Positions 1-8,541 are shown, counted from the stretch's first letter. The stretch is 9,971 bases of DNA from a bacterium TMED198 (GCA_002170735.1 NHIV01000034.1:1-9971), one strand, 5' to 3'. Translations and numbers: made by a program. The notes: generated from the sequence alone by a model not told the origin.

Positions 1-540
1 ATGCTTAATGCTTTCAATTTAACTCCTGTTGACATGGTCAAGGTTGTTATTTTAGGGCAAGATCCATACCATGGTTTTGGAAAAGCTCATGGACTATCTT
101 TTAGCGTTCCTAGAGGGATTAAGAGGCCACCCTCATTGATTAATATTTTTAAAGAAATTCAGAGCGATCTAGGTATAGAAGTTCCCTTATCGGGTTGCCT
201 TGAGGGATGGGCTAAGCAGGGAGTTTTCTTGCTCAACAGTACTTTGACTGTTCGTGAGGCTAGCCCTAATTCACATAAAGATATAGGTTGGACTGTATTC
301 ACTGATAGTGTTATTAAAAATCTTAGCAGAGAAGGAAAGAATATAGTATTTCTTTTGTGGGGGGCCTATGCGAGAAAGAAACGTAGCATGATTGAGGGCA
401 GTCGCCATCTTGTTCTTGAAGCTGCCCACCCGTCTCCACTATCAGCATATAATGGATTCTTTGGGTGTAAACACTTCTCCAAGGCTAACAGATATCTTGT
501 AAGTAAAAATATAGCTGAAATAGATTGGAGTTTAAAGTAA
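1..540 (+). CDS. ung: Uracil-DNA glycosylase, 5' end cut off by the window edge
   Basis: Family 1 uracil-DNA glycosylase, which removes uracil from DNA to start base-excision repair. The water-activating motif GQDPYHG lies at visible residues 19-25 (catalytic Asp21), the uracil-pocket region AHGLSFSV follows, LLNSTLTVR is in mid-protein, and the minor-groove Leu loop HPSPLSA is at 143-149 with catalytic His143. The protein ends with the usual KHFSKANRYL and IDW segments. Only 179 residues are visible against about 220-230 for the family. The ATG at base 1 aligns with the residue just before the conserved xFNAF segment (VFNAF in E. coli), about 45 residues into the protein, so it is probably an internal Met and the true start lies upstream. 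The gene ends with TAA. A 147-base gap separates it from purL, so shared transcription is possible but not shown. The family call is secure; only the start is unknown. Confidence 0.95.
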   Translation: MLNAFNLTPVDMVKVVILGQDPYHGFGKAHGLSFSVPRGIKRPPSLINIFKEIQSDLGIEVPLSGCLEGWAKQGVFLLNSTLTVREASPNSHKDIGWTVFTDSVIKNLSREGKNIVFLLWGAYARKKRSMIEGSRHLVLEAAHPSPLSAYNGFFGCKHFSKANRYLVSKNIAEIDWSLK

Positions 541-642
541 AGTAAAGCATTAACTAAACTTTGTATATTAAATAATATATGAACAATTAACCTCAATTTT
601 TGCTGTAAATTATAGCTAAGTTTATTTATGGAAAAATTGTAA

Positions 643-650
643 TTTATAAC
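643..650 (+). promoter_or_regulatory. Weak candidate -10 element upstream of purL
   Basis: TTTATAAC contains TATAAC, one base from the sigma-70 consensus TATAAT, 37 bases before the purL ATG. The best -35 match at an acceptable distance is poor (TTTATT at 621-626, 18-base spacer). The whole ung-purL gap is very AT-rich, so chance matches are expected. I see no PurR-box-like or riboswitch-like structure in the gap and no convincing terminator after ung. Confidence 0.25.
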
Positions 651-687
651 TTAAAGTCCTTAAATAAACAACAACTCAGGAGATTTG

Positions 688-2919
688 ATGGATAAAGCCA
701 GTATTGATTATTCGGTTGATCTAGACATAGCTAAAGAGCATGGTCTAAGTGAAGAAGAGTACAAACAAATTTTATCCATACTTAAGAGAAACCCCACATA
801 CGTAGAAATAGGCATTTTTTCTGTAATGTGGAGCGAGCATTGCTCTTATAAGAGCTCAATAAAAATGCTTAAAACTTTCCCTAGAGATGGAGATGTTATG
901 CTCGTTGGTGCAGGTGAAGAGAATGCTGGAATAGTTGATATAGGTAACGATATGGCTTTAACCTTCAAGATTGAGTCTCACAACCATCCCTCTGCAGTTG
1001 AGCCTTATCAGGGGGCCGCAACCGGTGTTGGTGGGATAATGAGAGATATATTTACGATGGGTGCCAGGCCAATAGCTTCATTGAATTCATTAAGATTTGG
1101 GAGCCTTGAAATTGCTAGGAATAGATTTCTTTTAGATCATGCTGTTCAAGGTATTGCTGACTATGGAAACTGCTTGGGCATACCAACTGTTGGAGGCGAA
1201 GTCGTTATTGAGGATTCATACACAGGCAATTGCCTCGTCAATGCAATGAGCGTGGGCGTTGGCCATAAAGACCATATTATAAGTGCTATAGCCAAAGGAG
1301 TTGGAAATCCAGTTTATATAGTTGGCTCAAAAACAGGTAAGGATGGTATTCATGGTGCAACTTTTGCTTCAGTAGAGCTCACAGAAGAGACTGAGTCAAA
1401 AAAATCAAATGTCCAGGTTGGAGATCCATTTACTGAAAAACTTCTGCTTGAAGCATCAATGGAGCTAAGCAGAAAAGACTGGTTGGTTGGTATGCAAGAT
1501 ATGGGCGCGGCTGGTATTACATGTTCATGCACAGAGATGTCTGCAAAGGGGGGTGTGGGCCTTTCGATTAACCTTGACAAGGTTCCTCTTAGGGAAAAAA
1601 ATATGAATCCTTATGAGATTATGCTTTCAGAGTCTCAGGAAAGAATGCTTGTTGTAATAGACAAAGGCTATGATGACAGTTTAATAGAAATTTTTAAAAA
1701 ATGGGACTTGGATTGTGAATGTATAGGAGCGGTTACAGATACAGGAAATTTAGAAGTTTATTCAAAAGGTGAAAAGGTAGCTGATTTGCCATGTGATCCT
1801 TTAGTTCTGGGTGGAGGAGCTCCTCAATACGATATGCCCTCCATTGAGCCTGCTTATCTCAAAAGCTCTATTGTTAAGGAGTCAGATTTTGATGATTCAA
1901 AGAATTACAGAGAGATTCTTCTTAATCTTCTTGCTTGCCCCAACATAACATCTAAGAGATTTGTTTTTGAACAGTATGATTCAACCGTTAGAACAAACAC
2001 AGTTCAAGGTCCAGGCGGCTCTGCAGCTGTAGTGCGCTTAAAAGGTACAAATAAGGCAATTTCTATAAGCACTGACTGCAATGGTCGATTTGTGTATTTA
2101 AATCCCTATGAAGGTGGAAAGCGGGCTGTTGCTGAGTCTTCTAGGAATGTTGTATGTACAGGTGCGAAGCCTATAGCTATAACAAATTGTCTTAACTTCG
2201 GAAATCCGCAAGACCCTGAAGTTTACTGGCAGTTCAAGAGAGCAGTTGAAGGCATAGGAGAGGCCTGCAAGGTACTTAATACGCCTGTAACTGGAGGTAA
2301 TGTTAGTTTCTACAATGAAACCAACGACTCTTCAATTTATCCTACACCAGTTATTGGAATGGTAGGATTGATGGAAGATGTTAGCCATTCTACAACAATA
2401 GGCTATAAAGAGCCTGGGGATATTATTCTATGCATTGGCAACTTAACTGGAGAGTTTGGAGGTTCAGAGTACTTGAAGGTCATTCATGGTGAGGTTAAGG
2501 GCCCAATCAGCACCTTAGATTTGGCGCAAGAAGTTGCTGTTCAGGAAGTTTGTCTGGAATCTATTCAGAGTGGATATATAAAATCAGCACATGATATATC
2601 AGATGGAGGCCTAGCAATTAATATTGCTGAATCTATTCTTAGTTCTGTTGGATCAATAGGAGCTGAAATACACATAACTTCGAAAATTAGAACTGACTTG
2701 CTTCTTTTTGGAGAGAGTCAGAGTGTTATTATTGTTACAGTTTCAAAGGAAAATCTTCATAATGTTGTTTTAAAGGCTAAAGCCAATGATGTATTTACTC
2801 AGTGTATAGGAAGTGTCAATAATTCTGGGAGGTTAACCTTCAATGACGTTTTATCAGTAGAGCGTAGTGAGATGTCTCCTGCATACTTTGAAACTTTAGG
2901 AAAAATTATAGATTATTAG
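688..2919 (+). CDS. purL: Phosphoribosylformylglycinamidine synthase, small PurL subunit
   Basis: Catalytic subunit of FGAM synthase, which converts FGAR, glutamine and ATP to FGAM in cytoplasmic purine synthesis. At 743 aa it is the short PurL type (B. subtilis PurL is about the same size) that works with separate PurS and PurQ; neither is in this window. It shows the duplicated AIRS-like architecture. In the first half: WSEHCSYKSS with the probable catalytic His51, SHNHPS at 97-102 followed by the Gly-rich GAATGVGGIMRD, MGAAGITCS, and SESQERM at 314-320. In the second half: GPGGSAAVVR from 441, TGGNVSFYNE, and HDISDGGLA from 635. I chose ATG 688 rather than the in-frame TTG at 685 because AGGAG at 678-682 then sits 5 bases from the start; from TTG the spacing would be only 2. 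It ends in TAG, six bases before the next gene and in the same frame, so the two are probably co-transcribed. Confidence 0.97.
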   Translation: MDKASIDYSVDLDIAKEHGLSEEEYKQILSILKRNPTYVEIGIFSVMWSEHCSYKSSIKMLKTFPRDGDVMLVGAGEENAGIVDIGNDMALTFKIESHNHPSAVEPYQGAATGVGGIMRDIFTMGARPIASLNSLRFGSLEIARNRFLLDHAVQGIADYGNCLGIPTVGGEVVIEDSYTGNCLVNAMSVGVGHKDHIISAIAKGVGNPVYIVGSKTGKDGIHGATFASVELTEETESKKSNVQVGDPFTEKLLLEASMELSRKDWLVGMQDMGAAGITCSCTEMSAKGGVGLSINLDKVPLREKNMNPYEIMLSESQERMLVVIDKGYDDSLIEIFKKWDLDCECIGAVTDTGNLEVYSKGEKVADLPCDPLVLGGGAPQYDMPSIEPAYLKSSIVKESDFDDSKNYREILLNLLACPNITSKRFVFEQYDSTVRTNTVQGPGGSAAVVRLKGTNKAISISTDCNGRFVYLNPYEGGKRAVAESSRNVVCTGAKPIAITNCLNFGNPQDPEVYWQFKRAVEGIGEACKVLNTPVTGGNVSFYNETNDSSIYPTPVIGMVGLMEDVSHSTTIGYKEPGDIILCIGNLTGEFGGSEYLKVIHGEVKGPISTLDLAQEVAVQEVCLESIQSGYIKSAHDISDGGLAINIAESILSSVGSIGAEIHITSKIRTDLLLFGESQSVIIVTVSKENLHNVVLKAKANDVFTQCIGSVNNSGRLTFNDVLSVERSEMSPAYFETLGKIIDY

Positions 2920-2925
2920 ATTGGC

Positions 2926-4053
2926 ATGAAAAGAGGAAGAATATTTTTTAATGGCAGTCCTACCCCATCCTTAGGAGTTGAGGTAGAGTTGCAAATATTT
3001 AGCAAAGATGATTATAGCTTGTACCCTGGTGCTCCATTGATTCTTGAGCAGTTTCAAGGTAGCATGAAGATAAAAGAAGAGCTTCTTGAATCAATAATTG
3101 AAATTAATACAGATATATGTAAAGATGTGAGCCAAGCAAGATCTGACCTCACTTCAACAATTTCAGAGGTTAACAAGTTTGTGGAATCTAAGAACTTGGG
3201 TTTAGTTTCAATGGCTACGCACCCTTTCTCAAGTTGGACCGATCAATCAATTACCAAGTCTGAAAGATATATACACTTTCTTGATAGAATGCAGTGGCCG
3301 CTTAGAAGACTTCTTATAACAGGTATTCATGTTCATATTGGTGTAGAGTCAGGAGAAAAAGCAATAGCTGTAACAAATGGGCTTATGCGGTACATACCCC
3401 ATATGATTGGAATTTCTGCAAATTCACCCTTTTTTGCAGGAGAGAAAACAGGATTGGCTTCAACGAGAACAAAAATTTTTGAGGCAATGCCAACAGCAGG
3501 ATTACCTCCAAAGTTGGTTAACTACAGTGAATTTCAAAAATTTATGCGAACACTACAAAAAGCAAATACAATCGAGTCAATTAGAGAAGTCTGGTGGGAT
3601 ATCCGGCCTCATCCTGGCTTTGGAACGGTAGAAATAAGGGTATTTGATAGCGTGCCAACTATTAATGACATAATGAAGCTAGCTGCTTTTGCTCAGACAC
3701 TAGTTGTTGGCATTTCGGATCACTATGATGAAGGGACTCAACTTGATTTTCTCGATTCTTGGATTATCACAGAGAATAAATGGAGGGCAACTAGGTACGG
3801 ACTTGATGCAGATATAATAGTTGATGAAAACGGAAATCAGCAATCTCTAAAAGGAGCTATTATTGATACTATAGATAAGCTTATTCCTGTTGCAAGGGAG
3901 TTGAGATGTGCAGATGAATTTGAGTCAATCGTTGATGATGTCGAAAATAACACATCTCCATATACTAGGCAGATAAGGATAGAAGAAGAGAGCGGATCTA
4001 TGGAGGAGATTGTAAAAGAGTTTAATTCAAACTTAGTTAGCGAGCTTAAGTAG
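2926..4053 (+). CDS. GCS2/YbdK-family glutamate-cysteine ligase (carboxylate-amine ligase)
   Basis: Member of the GCS2 family of ATP-dependent carboxylate-amine ligases, which includes E. coli YbdK and plant-type glutamate-cysteine ligases; the likely reaction is joining glutamate to cysteine or another amine. Visible signatures are SLGVEVELQIF at 15-25 (the acidic pair E19/E21 typical of the metal-binding strand), MATHPFSSW from 96, HVHIG at 135-139, and RPHPGFGTVEIRVFDS at 227-242. At 375 aa it matches the YbdK size. The ATG is preceded by no good Shine-Dalgarno sequence; it lies six bases after the purL stop, so translation probably depends on coupling with purL. No glutathione synthetase is present in this window, so a role in glutathione or another gamma-glutamyl thiol is inference; YbdK itself is only a weak glutamate-cysteine ligase. 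Its last 8 bases overlap the convergent phosphatase gene. Confidence 0.88.
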   Translation: MKRGRIFFNGSPTPSLGVEVELQIFSKDDYSLYPGAPLILEQFQGSMKIKEELLESIIEINTDICKDVSQARSDLTSTISEVNKFVESKNLGLVSMATHPFSSWTDQSITKSERYIHFLDRMQWPLRRLLITGIHVHIGVESGEKAIAVTNGLMRYIPHMIGISANSPFFAGEKTGLASTRTKIFEAMPTAGLPPKLVNYSEFQKFMRTLQKANTIESIREVWWDIRPHPGFGTVEIRVFDSVPTINDIMKLAAFAQTLVVGISDHYDEGTQLDFLDSWIITENKWRATRYGLDADIIVDENGNQQSLKGAIIDTIDKLIPVARELRCADEFESIVDDVENNTSPYTRQIRIEEESGSMEEIVKEFNSNLVSELK

Positions 4054-4909
4054 TGGGGTAAAATACAGAGTATTTTTCTTTATCAAGAAAGCTTAAAATT
4101 TCATCATGAATATATCCATTCGTAGCTAGAACTCTATCCGCAGTATAGGGTAGAGGGGCCAAGTTCCAATCGCTTGTTTTTCCACCTGCTTCTCGCAAAA
4201 TTAGATCTCCTGCGCAGATATCCCATGGTTGAAGGCTGTACTCGTAAAAACCTTCAAATCTTCCCATTGCAACGAAGCAAAAGTCTAGGGCTGCAGCTCC
4301 AAGTCTTCTTATACCCTGGCATGTTCCATAAAGCTCTTCAAAGAGCCTGAAAGATGCAGTCCATCTTTCATCACAAATATAAGGAAAACCTGTAACTAAC
4401 AAGCTTTCACTTAAACTTTTACATGAAGATACTTTGATTGGTTTATTGTTTAAGAAAGCGCCTTTTCCTTTGGCAGCGTAAAAACATTGATCGTAAACTG
4501 GGTTGTAGACTACCCCTACAACTGTTTCCTTCTTATACTGAAGTCCTATTGAAACTGCAAATATGGGAAGATTATGTACAAAGTTGGTTGTACCATCAAG
4601 TGGATCGACAATCCATCTAAAGTCATTGCTTTCATTTAATAATGTTGAGGATTCCTCAGCAATCACATCATGGTTTAGGTAAGTAGATTGAATCATTTTA
4701 ATAATATAATCTTCAGATTCAAGATCTGCTTTTGTAACTAGATCTCTATAGCTTGATTTTGAGCTATGGTTGGGTAGCTTGCCAAAATAATTCATCAAGA
4801 CTTTGCCTGCACCTTTTGCAGTATCTATTGCAAAAGATTCGTATTCGGAAAGAATCAAGTTACTTGTATACTTTAAATAGACCTTTGTTGTATCTGTCCC
4901 AGTAGTCAT
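4046..4909 (-). CDS. Inositol monophosphatase family protein (SuhB/IMPase-like)
   Basis: Mg2+-dependent, Li+-sensitive-type phosphatase of the IMPase fold, probably acting on inositol-1-phosphate or a related sugar or nucleotide phosphate in the cytoplasm. All metal-binding motifs are intact: AEES at 84-87 (E85), VDPLDGTTNF at 101-110 (D102, D105), and WDICAGD at 229-235 (D230), plus LVTGFPY and RRLGAAALDFC. Exact substrate cannot be read from sequence; SuhB, CysQ-like and histidinol-phosphatase-like activities are all possible, with SuhB-type the closest in motif style. The start is uncertain. ATG 4909 overlaps the symporter gene by 50 bases and has only AAGG about 9 bases upstream. An alternative TTG at 4858, just past the symporter stop, would remove 17 residues and still begin before the first conserved helix (ESFAIDTAKGAGKVLMNYFG). 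It is the last gene of the four-gene operon and overlaps the GCS2 gene tail-to-tail by 8 bases. Confidence 0.9.
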   Translation of the reverse strand: MTTGTDTTKVYLKYTSNLILSEYESFAIDTAKGAGKVLMNYFGKLPNHSSKSSYRDLVTKADLESEDYIIKMIQSTYLNHDVIAEESSTLLNESNDFRWIVDPLDGTTNFVHNLPIFAVSIGLQYKKETVVGVVYNPVYDQCFYAAKGKGAFLNNKPIKVSSCKSLSESLLVTGFPYICDERWTASFRLFEELYGTCQGIRRLGAAALDFCFVAMGRFEGFYEYSLQPWDICAGDLILREAGGKTSDWNLAPLPYTADRVLATNGYIHDEILSFLDKEKYSVFYPTT

Positions 4910-6308
4910 TTAGCTTTGCCTTGACTACAGGAAGCAGAAATAAGCATCCTATGATATTAGGAAATCCACATGAAAGTATCATCATATCTGAGAAATCAAT
5001 AACATTTCCAAGTGAGGCTATAGCGCCAAGTACAACACATCCAAGGTATATAGCTTGATAGAACTTTATAGAAGAAGAGCCAAAAAGATACTTCCATCCT
5101 TTATCGCCATAGTAGTACCAAGAGATCATTGTACTAAATGAGAATAAAAAAACTACTACAGATAGTATATAGGGGAACCAGGAAATGGCGCTTCCAAAAG
5201 CAGCTGAAGTTAACTCTGCACCATTAATCCCTCCACCTACTTGATAAAGGGGGTTGGCATCTTTAGTTATAAGTATAACAGAGGCAGTCATAAAGCAAAC
5301 TACTATTGTATCAATAAAGGGACCAACCATAGCCACAATTCCTTCTCTTACAGGCTCATCGGTTTTTGCAGCGGAGTGAGCAATGGAGGCTGATCCAACA
5401 CCACCTTCATTACTAAAAACAGCTCGTTTAATACCTGTAACAAGAGCGCCAATAAATCCGCCATATGCGGCATCTGGGTTAAATGCTTGCTGAATTATAG
5501 AATCTAAAACCCCTGGCAGCTTATCTATATTATTTAGTATTATATACAAAGAAGCACCAACATATAATACAACCATAAATGGAACGATTTTTTCGGTTGT
5601 TTTACCAATTCTTTTAATACCACCAACTATAACAGCCCCAACTAATATAGCTAGTAATATTCCATATAAATAATTTGGCAAGCCAATAAGTTTTCCAAAT
5701 AGTTCATAGGATTGGTTGGCTTGAAACATATTTCCACCCCCAAAAGCACCACCAATAATAAATATTGCATACATACCACCAAGAAATTTACCTAAAACAG
5801 GGTAGGCTGTTTTATTTAAAACCCACCCATCTTTATCTATATCACTAAGACCTTGGCTTAAATAGTACATAGGCCCACCACTTACAGATCCATCTTCGTT
5901 GACTGTTCGGTATAGCTGTCCAAGAGTGCATGAAACAAACTTTGCTGACATGCTAAAAAATGCAATAAATACCATCCAAAAAACAGCGCCCGGTCCACCA
6001 AGAGATACGGCAACAGCAACACCCGCAATGTTACCGAGTCCAATAGTTGCAGATAAGGCGGAAGTTAAAGCTTGAAAATGACTTATCTGGCCAACATCAT
6101 TAGGGTTGTCATACTTACCTTGTACTATATGTATAGCATGCTTAAACCCTCTTATATTTATAAATTTAAAGTAAAAAGTAAAGATTAGAGCCCCAGATAG
6201 GAGTACAAGTACGATTAATGGGAAGCCATTAAGTTCCATAAATAAAATAGGAGCTATATTGGATACAAATATTCCAAAAAATTCATTAACACTGTCAGCA
6301 AATTGCAT
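4860..6308 (-). CDS. AGCS-family sodium:alanine/glycine symporter
   Basis: Inner-membrane Na+-coupled (or H+-coupled) importer of alanine or glycine, of the alanine-or-glycine:cation symporter family. The 482-residue length is typical. The protein is strongly hydrophobic with about 10-11 membrane spans, the first around residues 28-48. Family hallmarks are SHFQALTSALSATIGLGNIAG at 76-96, the signature GGPGAVFWMVFIAFFS at 104-119, GGPMYYL, KRAVFSNEGGVGSASIAHSAA at 294-314 followed by TDEPVREG, and SWYYYGDKGWKYLFG at 396-410. The start ATG has an excellent ribosome site: AAGGAG (6319-6314) directly follows the mdh TAG stop and lies 5 bases from the ATG. The gap to mdh is 11 bases, so the genes are surely co-transcribed. 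Linkage to gltA and mdh suggests imported alanine may feed pyruvate and the TCA cycle; that is inference. Confidence 0.95.
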   Translation of the reverse strand: MQFADSVNEFFGIFVSNIAPILFMELNGFPLIVLVLLSGALIFTFYFKFINIRGFKHAIHIVQGKYDNPNDVGQISHFQALTSALSATIGLGNIAGVAVAVSLGGPGAVFWMVFIAFFSMSAKFVSCTLGQLYRTVNEDGSVSGGPMYYLSQGLSDIDKDGWVLNKTAYPVLGKFLGGMYAIFIIGGAFGGGNMFQANQSYELFGKLIGLPNYLYGILLAILVGAVIVGGIKRIGKTTEKIVPFMVVLYVGASLYIILNNIDKLPGVLDSIIQQAFNPDAAYGGFIGALVTGIKRAVFSNEGGVGSASIAHSAAKTDEPVREGIVAMVGPFIDTIVVCFMTASVILITKDANPLYQVGGGINGAELTSAAFGSAISWFPYILSVVVFLFSFSTMISWYYYGDKGWKYLFGSSSIKFYQAIYLGCVVLGAIASLGNVIDFSDMMILSCGFPNIIGCLFLLPVVKAKLNDYWDRYNKGLFKVYK

Positions 6309-6319
6309 AGAGTCTCCTT

Positions 6320-7255
6320 CTATAGTTTGGTCTCTCTAACCGTTTCCTTTACTGCATCTAAGGTTAAGTTAAGCTGTTTTTGTTCATTGTCCAAAAGCTT
6401 GAAATCTAATATTTTCTCAACTCCATTACAGCCAATAACAGCAGGGACTCCAATGAAGAAGCCCTTAATATTAAACTCACCTTCGCACAAGGCAGCACAT
6501 GGGAGTACTCGTTTTTTATCTTTGATGAAAGATTCGGCCATTTCAATTGCTGATGCAGCAGGCGCGTAGTAGGCCGATCCATTCCCAAATAATTTTACCA
6601 GTTCACCACCGCCAAAGCGAGTTCTATCAACAATAGCATCAAGTTTTTTTTTAGAGATTAACTCTTCTGCTGGAATTCCTCCAATAGTAGCGAGTCTTGT
6701 TATAGGTACCATTGTATCTCCATGCCCACCAAGGACCATACAGTTAACATCTTGCACTGAATAGCCAGTCTCCATAGCTAAAAAAGTTTTAAATCGAGTA
6801 CTGTCAAGCACTCCAGCCATTCCTACGACCTTATTTTTCTTAAATCCAGAGACTTTGAAGAAAGAATAAACAATAGCATCAATTGGGTTTGATAAAACAA
6901 TCACAAAGGCATTGGGTGCGAACTTCTTAACATTATTGGCAACGTCTGTGATGATTTTTATATTAATATCAAGTAAATCTTCTCTATTCATTCCAGGCTT
7001 TCTTGGAACACCTGCGGTTATGATAACAACGTCAGAGTTTTTGATGTCTTCAGGATCTGAAGATCCAGTTATTGAAGAGTCAAAGCCATCAAGGGGGCAT
7101 AGTTGGCTTATATCTAAAGCTTTGCCCTTAATCATTCCCTCGGCATTTGGGATGTCGTAGATAACTATATCTCCCAGTTCCTTCTGAGCTGCAAGTAGGG
7201 CGAGGTTGCCTCCTATCTGACCGCCTCCAATCAATGTAATTTTAGATCTTTTCAT
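6320..7255 (-). CDS. mdh: NAD-dependent malate dehydrogenase, LDH-like type
   Basis: Oxidises malate to oxaloacetate with NAD+ in the TCA cycle. The 311-aa length and motifs fit the LDH-like malate dehydrogenases common outside the Gammaproteobacteria. The Rossmann loop is GGGQIG at 10-15, and Asp34 at the end of the second strand (IVIYDI) predicts NAD rather than NADP use. Malate specificity is indicated by Arg85 and Arg91 in GVPRKPGMNRED, where lactate dehydrogenase has Gln in place of the first. Catalytic residues are Asp151 and Arg154 (LDSTRF) and His178 (GGHGDTM); Asn123 lies in SNPID. The start follows the gltA stop by 8 bases, with AAGGAGA overlapping that stop codon (TAAGGAGAATCATG), a strong sign of coupled translation. 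Placement beside citrate synthase makes sense because malate oxidation is unfavourable unless oxaloacetate is removed. Confidence 0.96.
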   Translation of the reverse strand: MKRSKITLIGGGQIGGNLALLAAQKELGDIVIYDIPNAEGMIKGKALDISQLCPLDGFDSSITGSSDPEDIKNSDVVIITAGVPRKPGMNREDLLDINIKIITDVANNVKKFAPNAFVIVLSNPIDAIVYSFFKVSGFKKNKVVGMAGVLDSTRFKTFLAMETGYSVQDVNCMVLGGHGDTMVPITRLATIGGIPAEELISKKKLDAIVDRTRFGGGELVKLFGNGSAYYAPAASAIEMAESFIKDKKRVLPCAALCEGEFNIKGFFIGVPAVIGCNGVEKILDFKLLDNEQKQLNLTLDAVKETVRETKL

Positions 7256-7266
7256 GATTCTCCTTA
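7256..7266 (-). promoter_or_regulatory. mdh ribosome binding site overlapping the gltA stop codon
   Basis: On the minus strand the gltA stop TAA runs straight into GGAGAATC before the mdh ATG, so the Shine-Dalgarno AAGGAGA (7265-7259) shares two bases with the stop. Ribosomes ending gltA would be placed at the mdh start, which should keep the two enzymes in a fixed ratio. Confidence 0.8.
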
Positions 7267-8541
7267 TGATCTTTTGTCCATGGGAACAAAAGATCTTTTT
7301 GTGTGGCCTGTGTAAACCTGTCTAGGCCTATAGATTCTAGTTTTTGAATCAGATTTCATTTCATTCCAATGAGCTATCCATCCAGGCAACCTCCCAAGTG
7401 CAAACATGACTGTAAACATATTTGTAGGTATGCCTATAGCTCGGTACATGATGCCTGAATAAAAATCAACGTTTGGATACAAATTCCTTTCAATAAAGAA
7501 CTCATCATTAAGCGCAACTTCTTCTAGATTTCTTGCTATATCAAGCAAAGGATCATCAATACCAAGTTTATCTAACAACTTAGCAGCAGATTCTTTTAAA
7601 ACCTTAGCTCTGGGGTCAAAGTTTTTATAAACTCTATGTCCAAATCCCATTAAGCGAAACTTTGAAGTCTTGCTTTTTGCTTTTTCAATGTACTTTTTAT
7701 AGTCATTGTCGCTCTTGTGGATCATGCCTAACATCTCAATTACTCTCTGATTGGCGCCACCATGAAGTGATCCCCATAGAGCACCAATTCCAGCAGCTAT
7801 CGATATATAAAGATTTGCATTGCTACTTCCTACCATTCTGACTGTAGAGGTAGAGCAATTCTGTTCGTGGTCAGCATGAAGAATCAGTAGCAATCTAATG
7901 GCATCGGAGACAACAGGGTTTACTGTGAACTCTTCAGCTGGTACGGCGAACATCATTCGAATGAAATTATCTTCATAAGATAGATCGTTCATTGGGTAGA
8001 TCAGTGGCTGGCCAATTGATTTTTTGTATGAGAATGCTGCGAGTGTTTTAACCTTAGCAAGGATCCTTATAATATTTAAGTTTGAAGGCTCTTGCTGAAC
8101 ATCTGGATAAAATGTAGATAGAGCCGCAACTGTTGAAGCTAAAACTCCCATAGGATGTGCATTCATGGGGTAGCTATCAAAAAATTTTTTCATATCCTCA
8201 TGAATTAAGGAATGGTAGGTAAGTTGATTCGAAAAATCAGCTAGCTCATTATTGTTTGGAAGTTCACCGTTAATCAAAAGATACGCAATTTCTGAAAATC
8301 TTGCTTTTTTTGCAAGCTCTTCAATGGGATATCCTCTGTATCTAAGTATACCTTTTTCACCATCTATAAAGGTTATATCGCTTTTACATGAACCTGTATT
8401 AGCGTATGAAGGGTCTAAAGTTATATGCCCAGTCTCTTTTCTAAGAGATCCAATATCTATAGCTTTTTCTTCTTCGGATCCAACTATGATGGGGAGATCA
8501 ATTGTAGTTCCTTCAAGAGTTAATTTAGTTTTTTTTGTCAT
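7264..8541 (-). CDS. gltA: Citrate synthase, type II (proteobacterial-type)
   Basis: Condenses acetyl-CoA with oxaloacetate, the entry step of the TCA cycle. The 425-aa length and the N-terminal beta-rich extension (residues ~1-60, with LDPSYANTGSCKSDITFIDG) fit the hexameric, potentially NADH-regulated type II enzymes rather than the short type I. Catalytic residues are visible: His260 in SLHGGANQR, the signature GFGHRVYKNFDPR with His302, and Asp359 in NVDFYSG. HADHEQNCSTSTVR at 222-235 is also typical. I prefer ATG 8541; an in-frame TTG directly before it (8544) is possible, since AGAGGT lies about 7 bases from the TTG and 10 from the ATG. It is the first gene of the leftward operon, and the region upstream holds a CRP-like palindrome. 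Confidence 0.96.
   Translation of the reverse strand: MTKKTKLTLEGTTIDLPIIVGSEEEKAIDIGSLRKETGHITLDPSYANTGSCKSDITFIDGEKGILRYRGYPIEELAKKARFSEIAYLLINGELPNNNELADFSNQLTYHSLIHEDMKKFFDSYPMNAHPMGVLASTVAALSTFYPDVQQEPSNLNIIRILAKVKTLAAFSYKKSIGQPLIYPMNDLSYEDNFIRMMFAVPAEEFTVNPVVSDAIRLLLILHADHEQNCSTSTVRMVGSSNANLYISIAAGIGALWGSLHGGANQRVIEMLGMIHKSDNDYKKYIEKAKSKTSKFRLMGFGHRVYKNFDPRAKVLKESAAKLLDKLGIDDPLLDIARNLEEVALNDEFFIERNLYPNVDFYSGIMYRAIGIPTNMFTVMFALGRLPGWIAHWNEMKSDSKTRIYRPRQVYTGHTKRSFVPMDKRS

Noticed and set aside
1..540. A naturally short Ung starting at base 1
   Set aside because: The ATG falls at the conserved xFNAF position about 45 residues into the family, so truncation by the window edge is much more likely than a real short protein; upstream sequence would decide.
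1350..1580. Minus-strand open frame of 76 codons inside purL
   Set aside because: Lies wholly within a well-conserved PurL region and has no recognisable motif; a shadow of the coding frame.
6303..7160. Plus-strand open frames opposite mdh
   Set aside because: Antisense shadows of a conserved enzyme gene with all catalytic residues intact.
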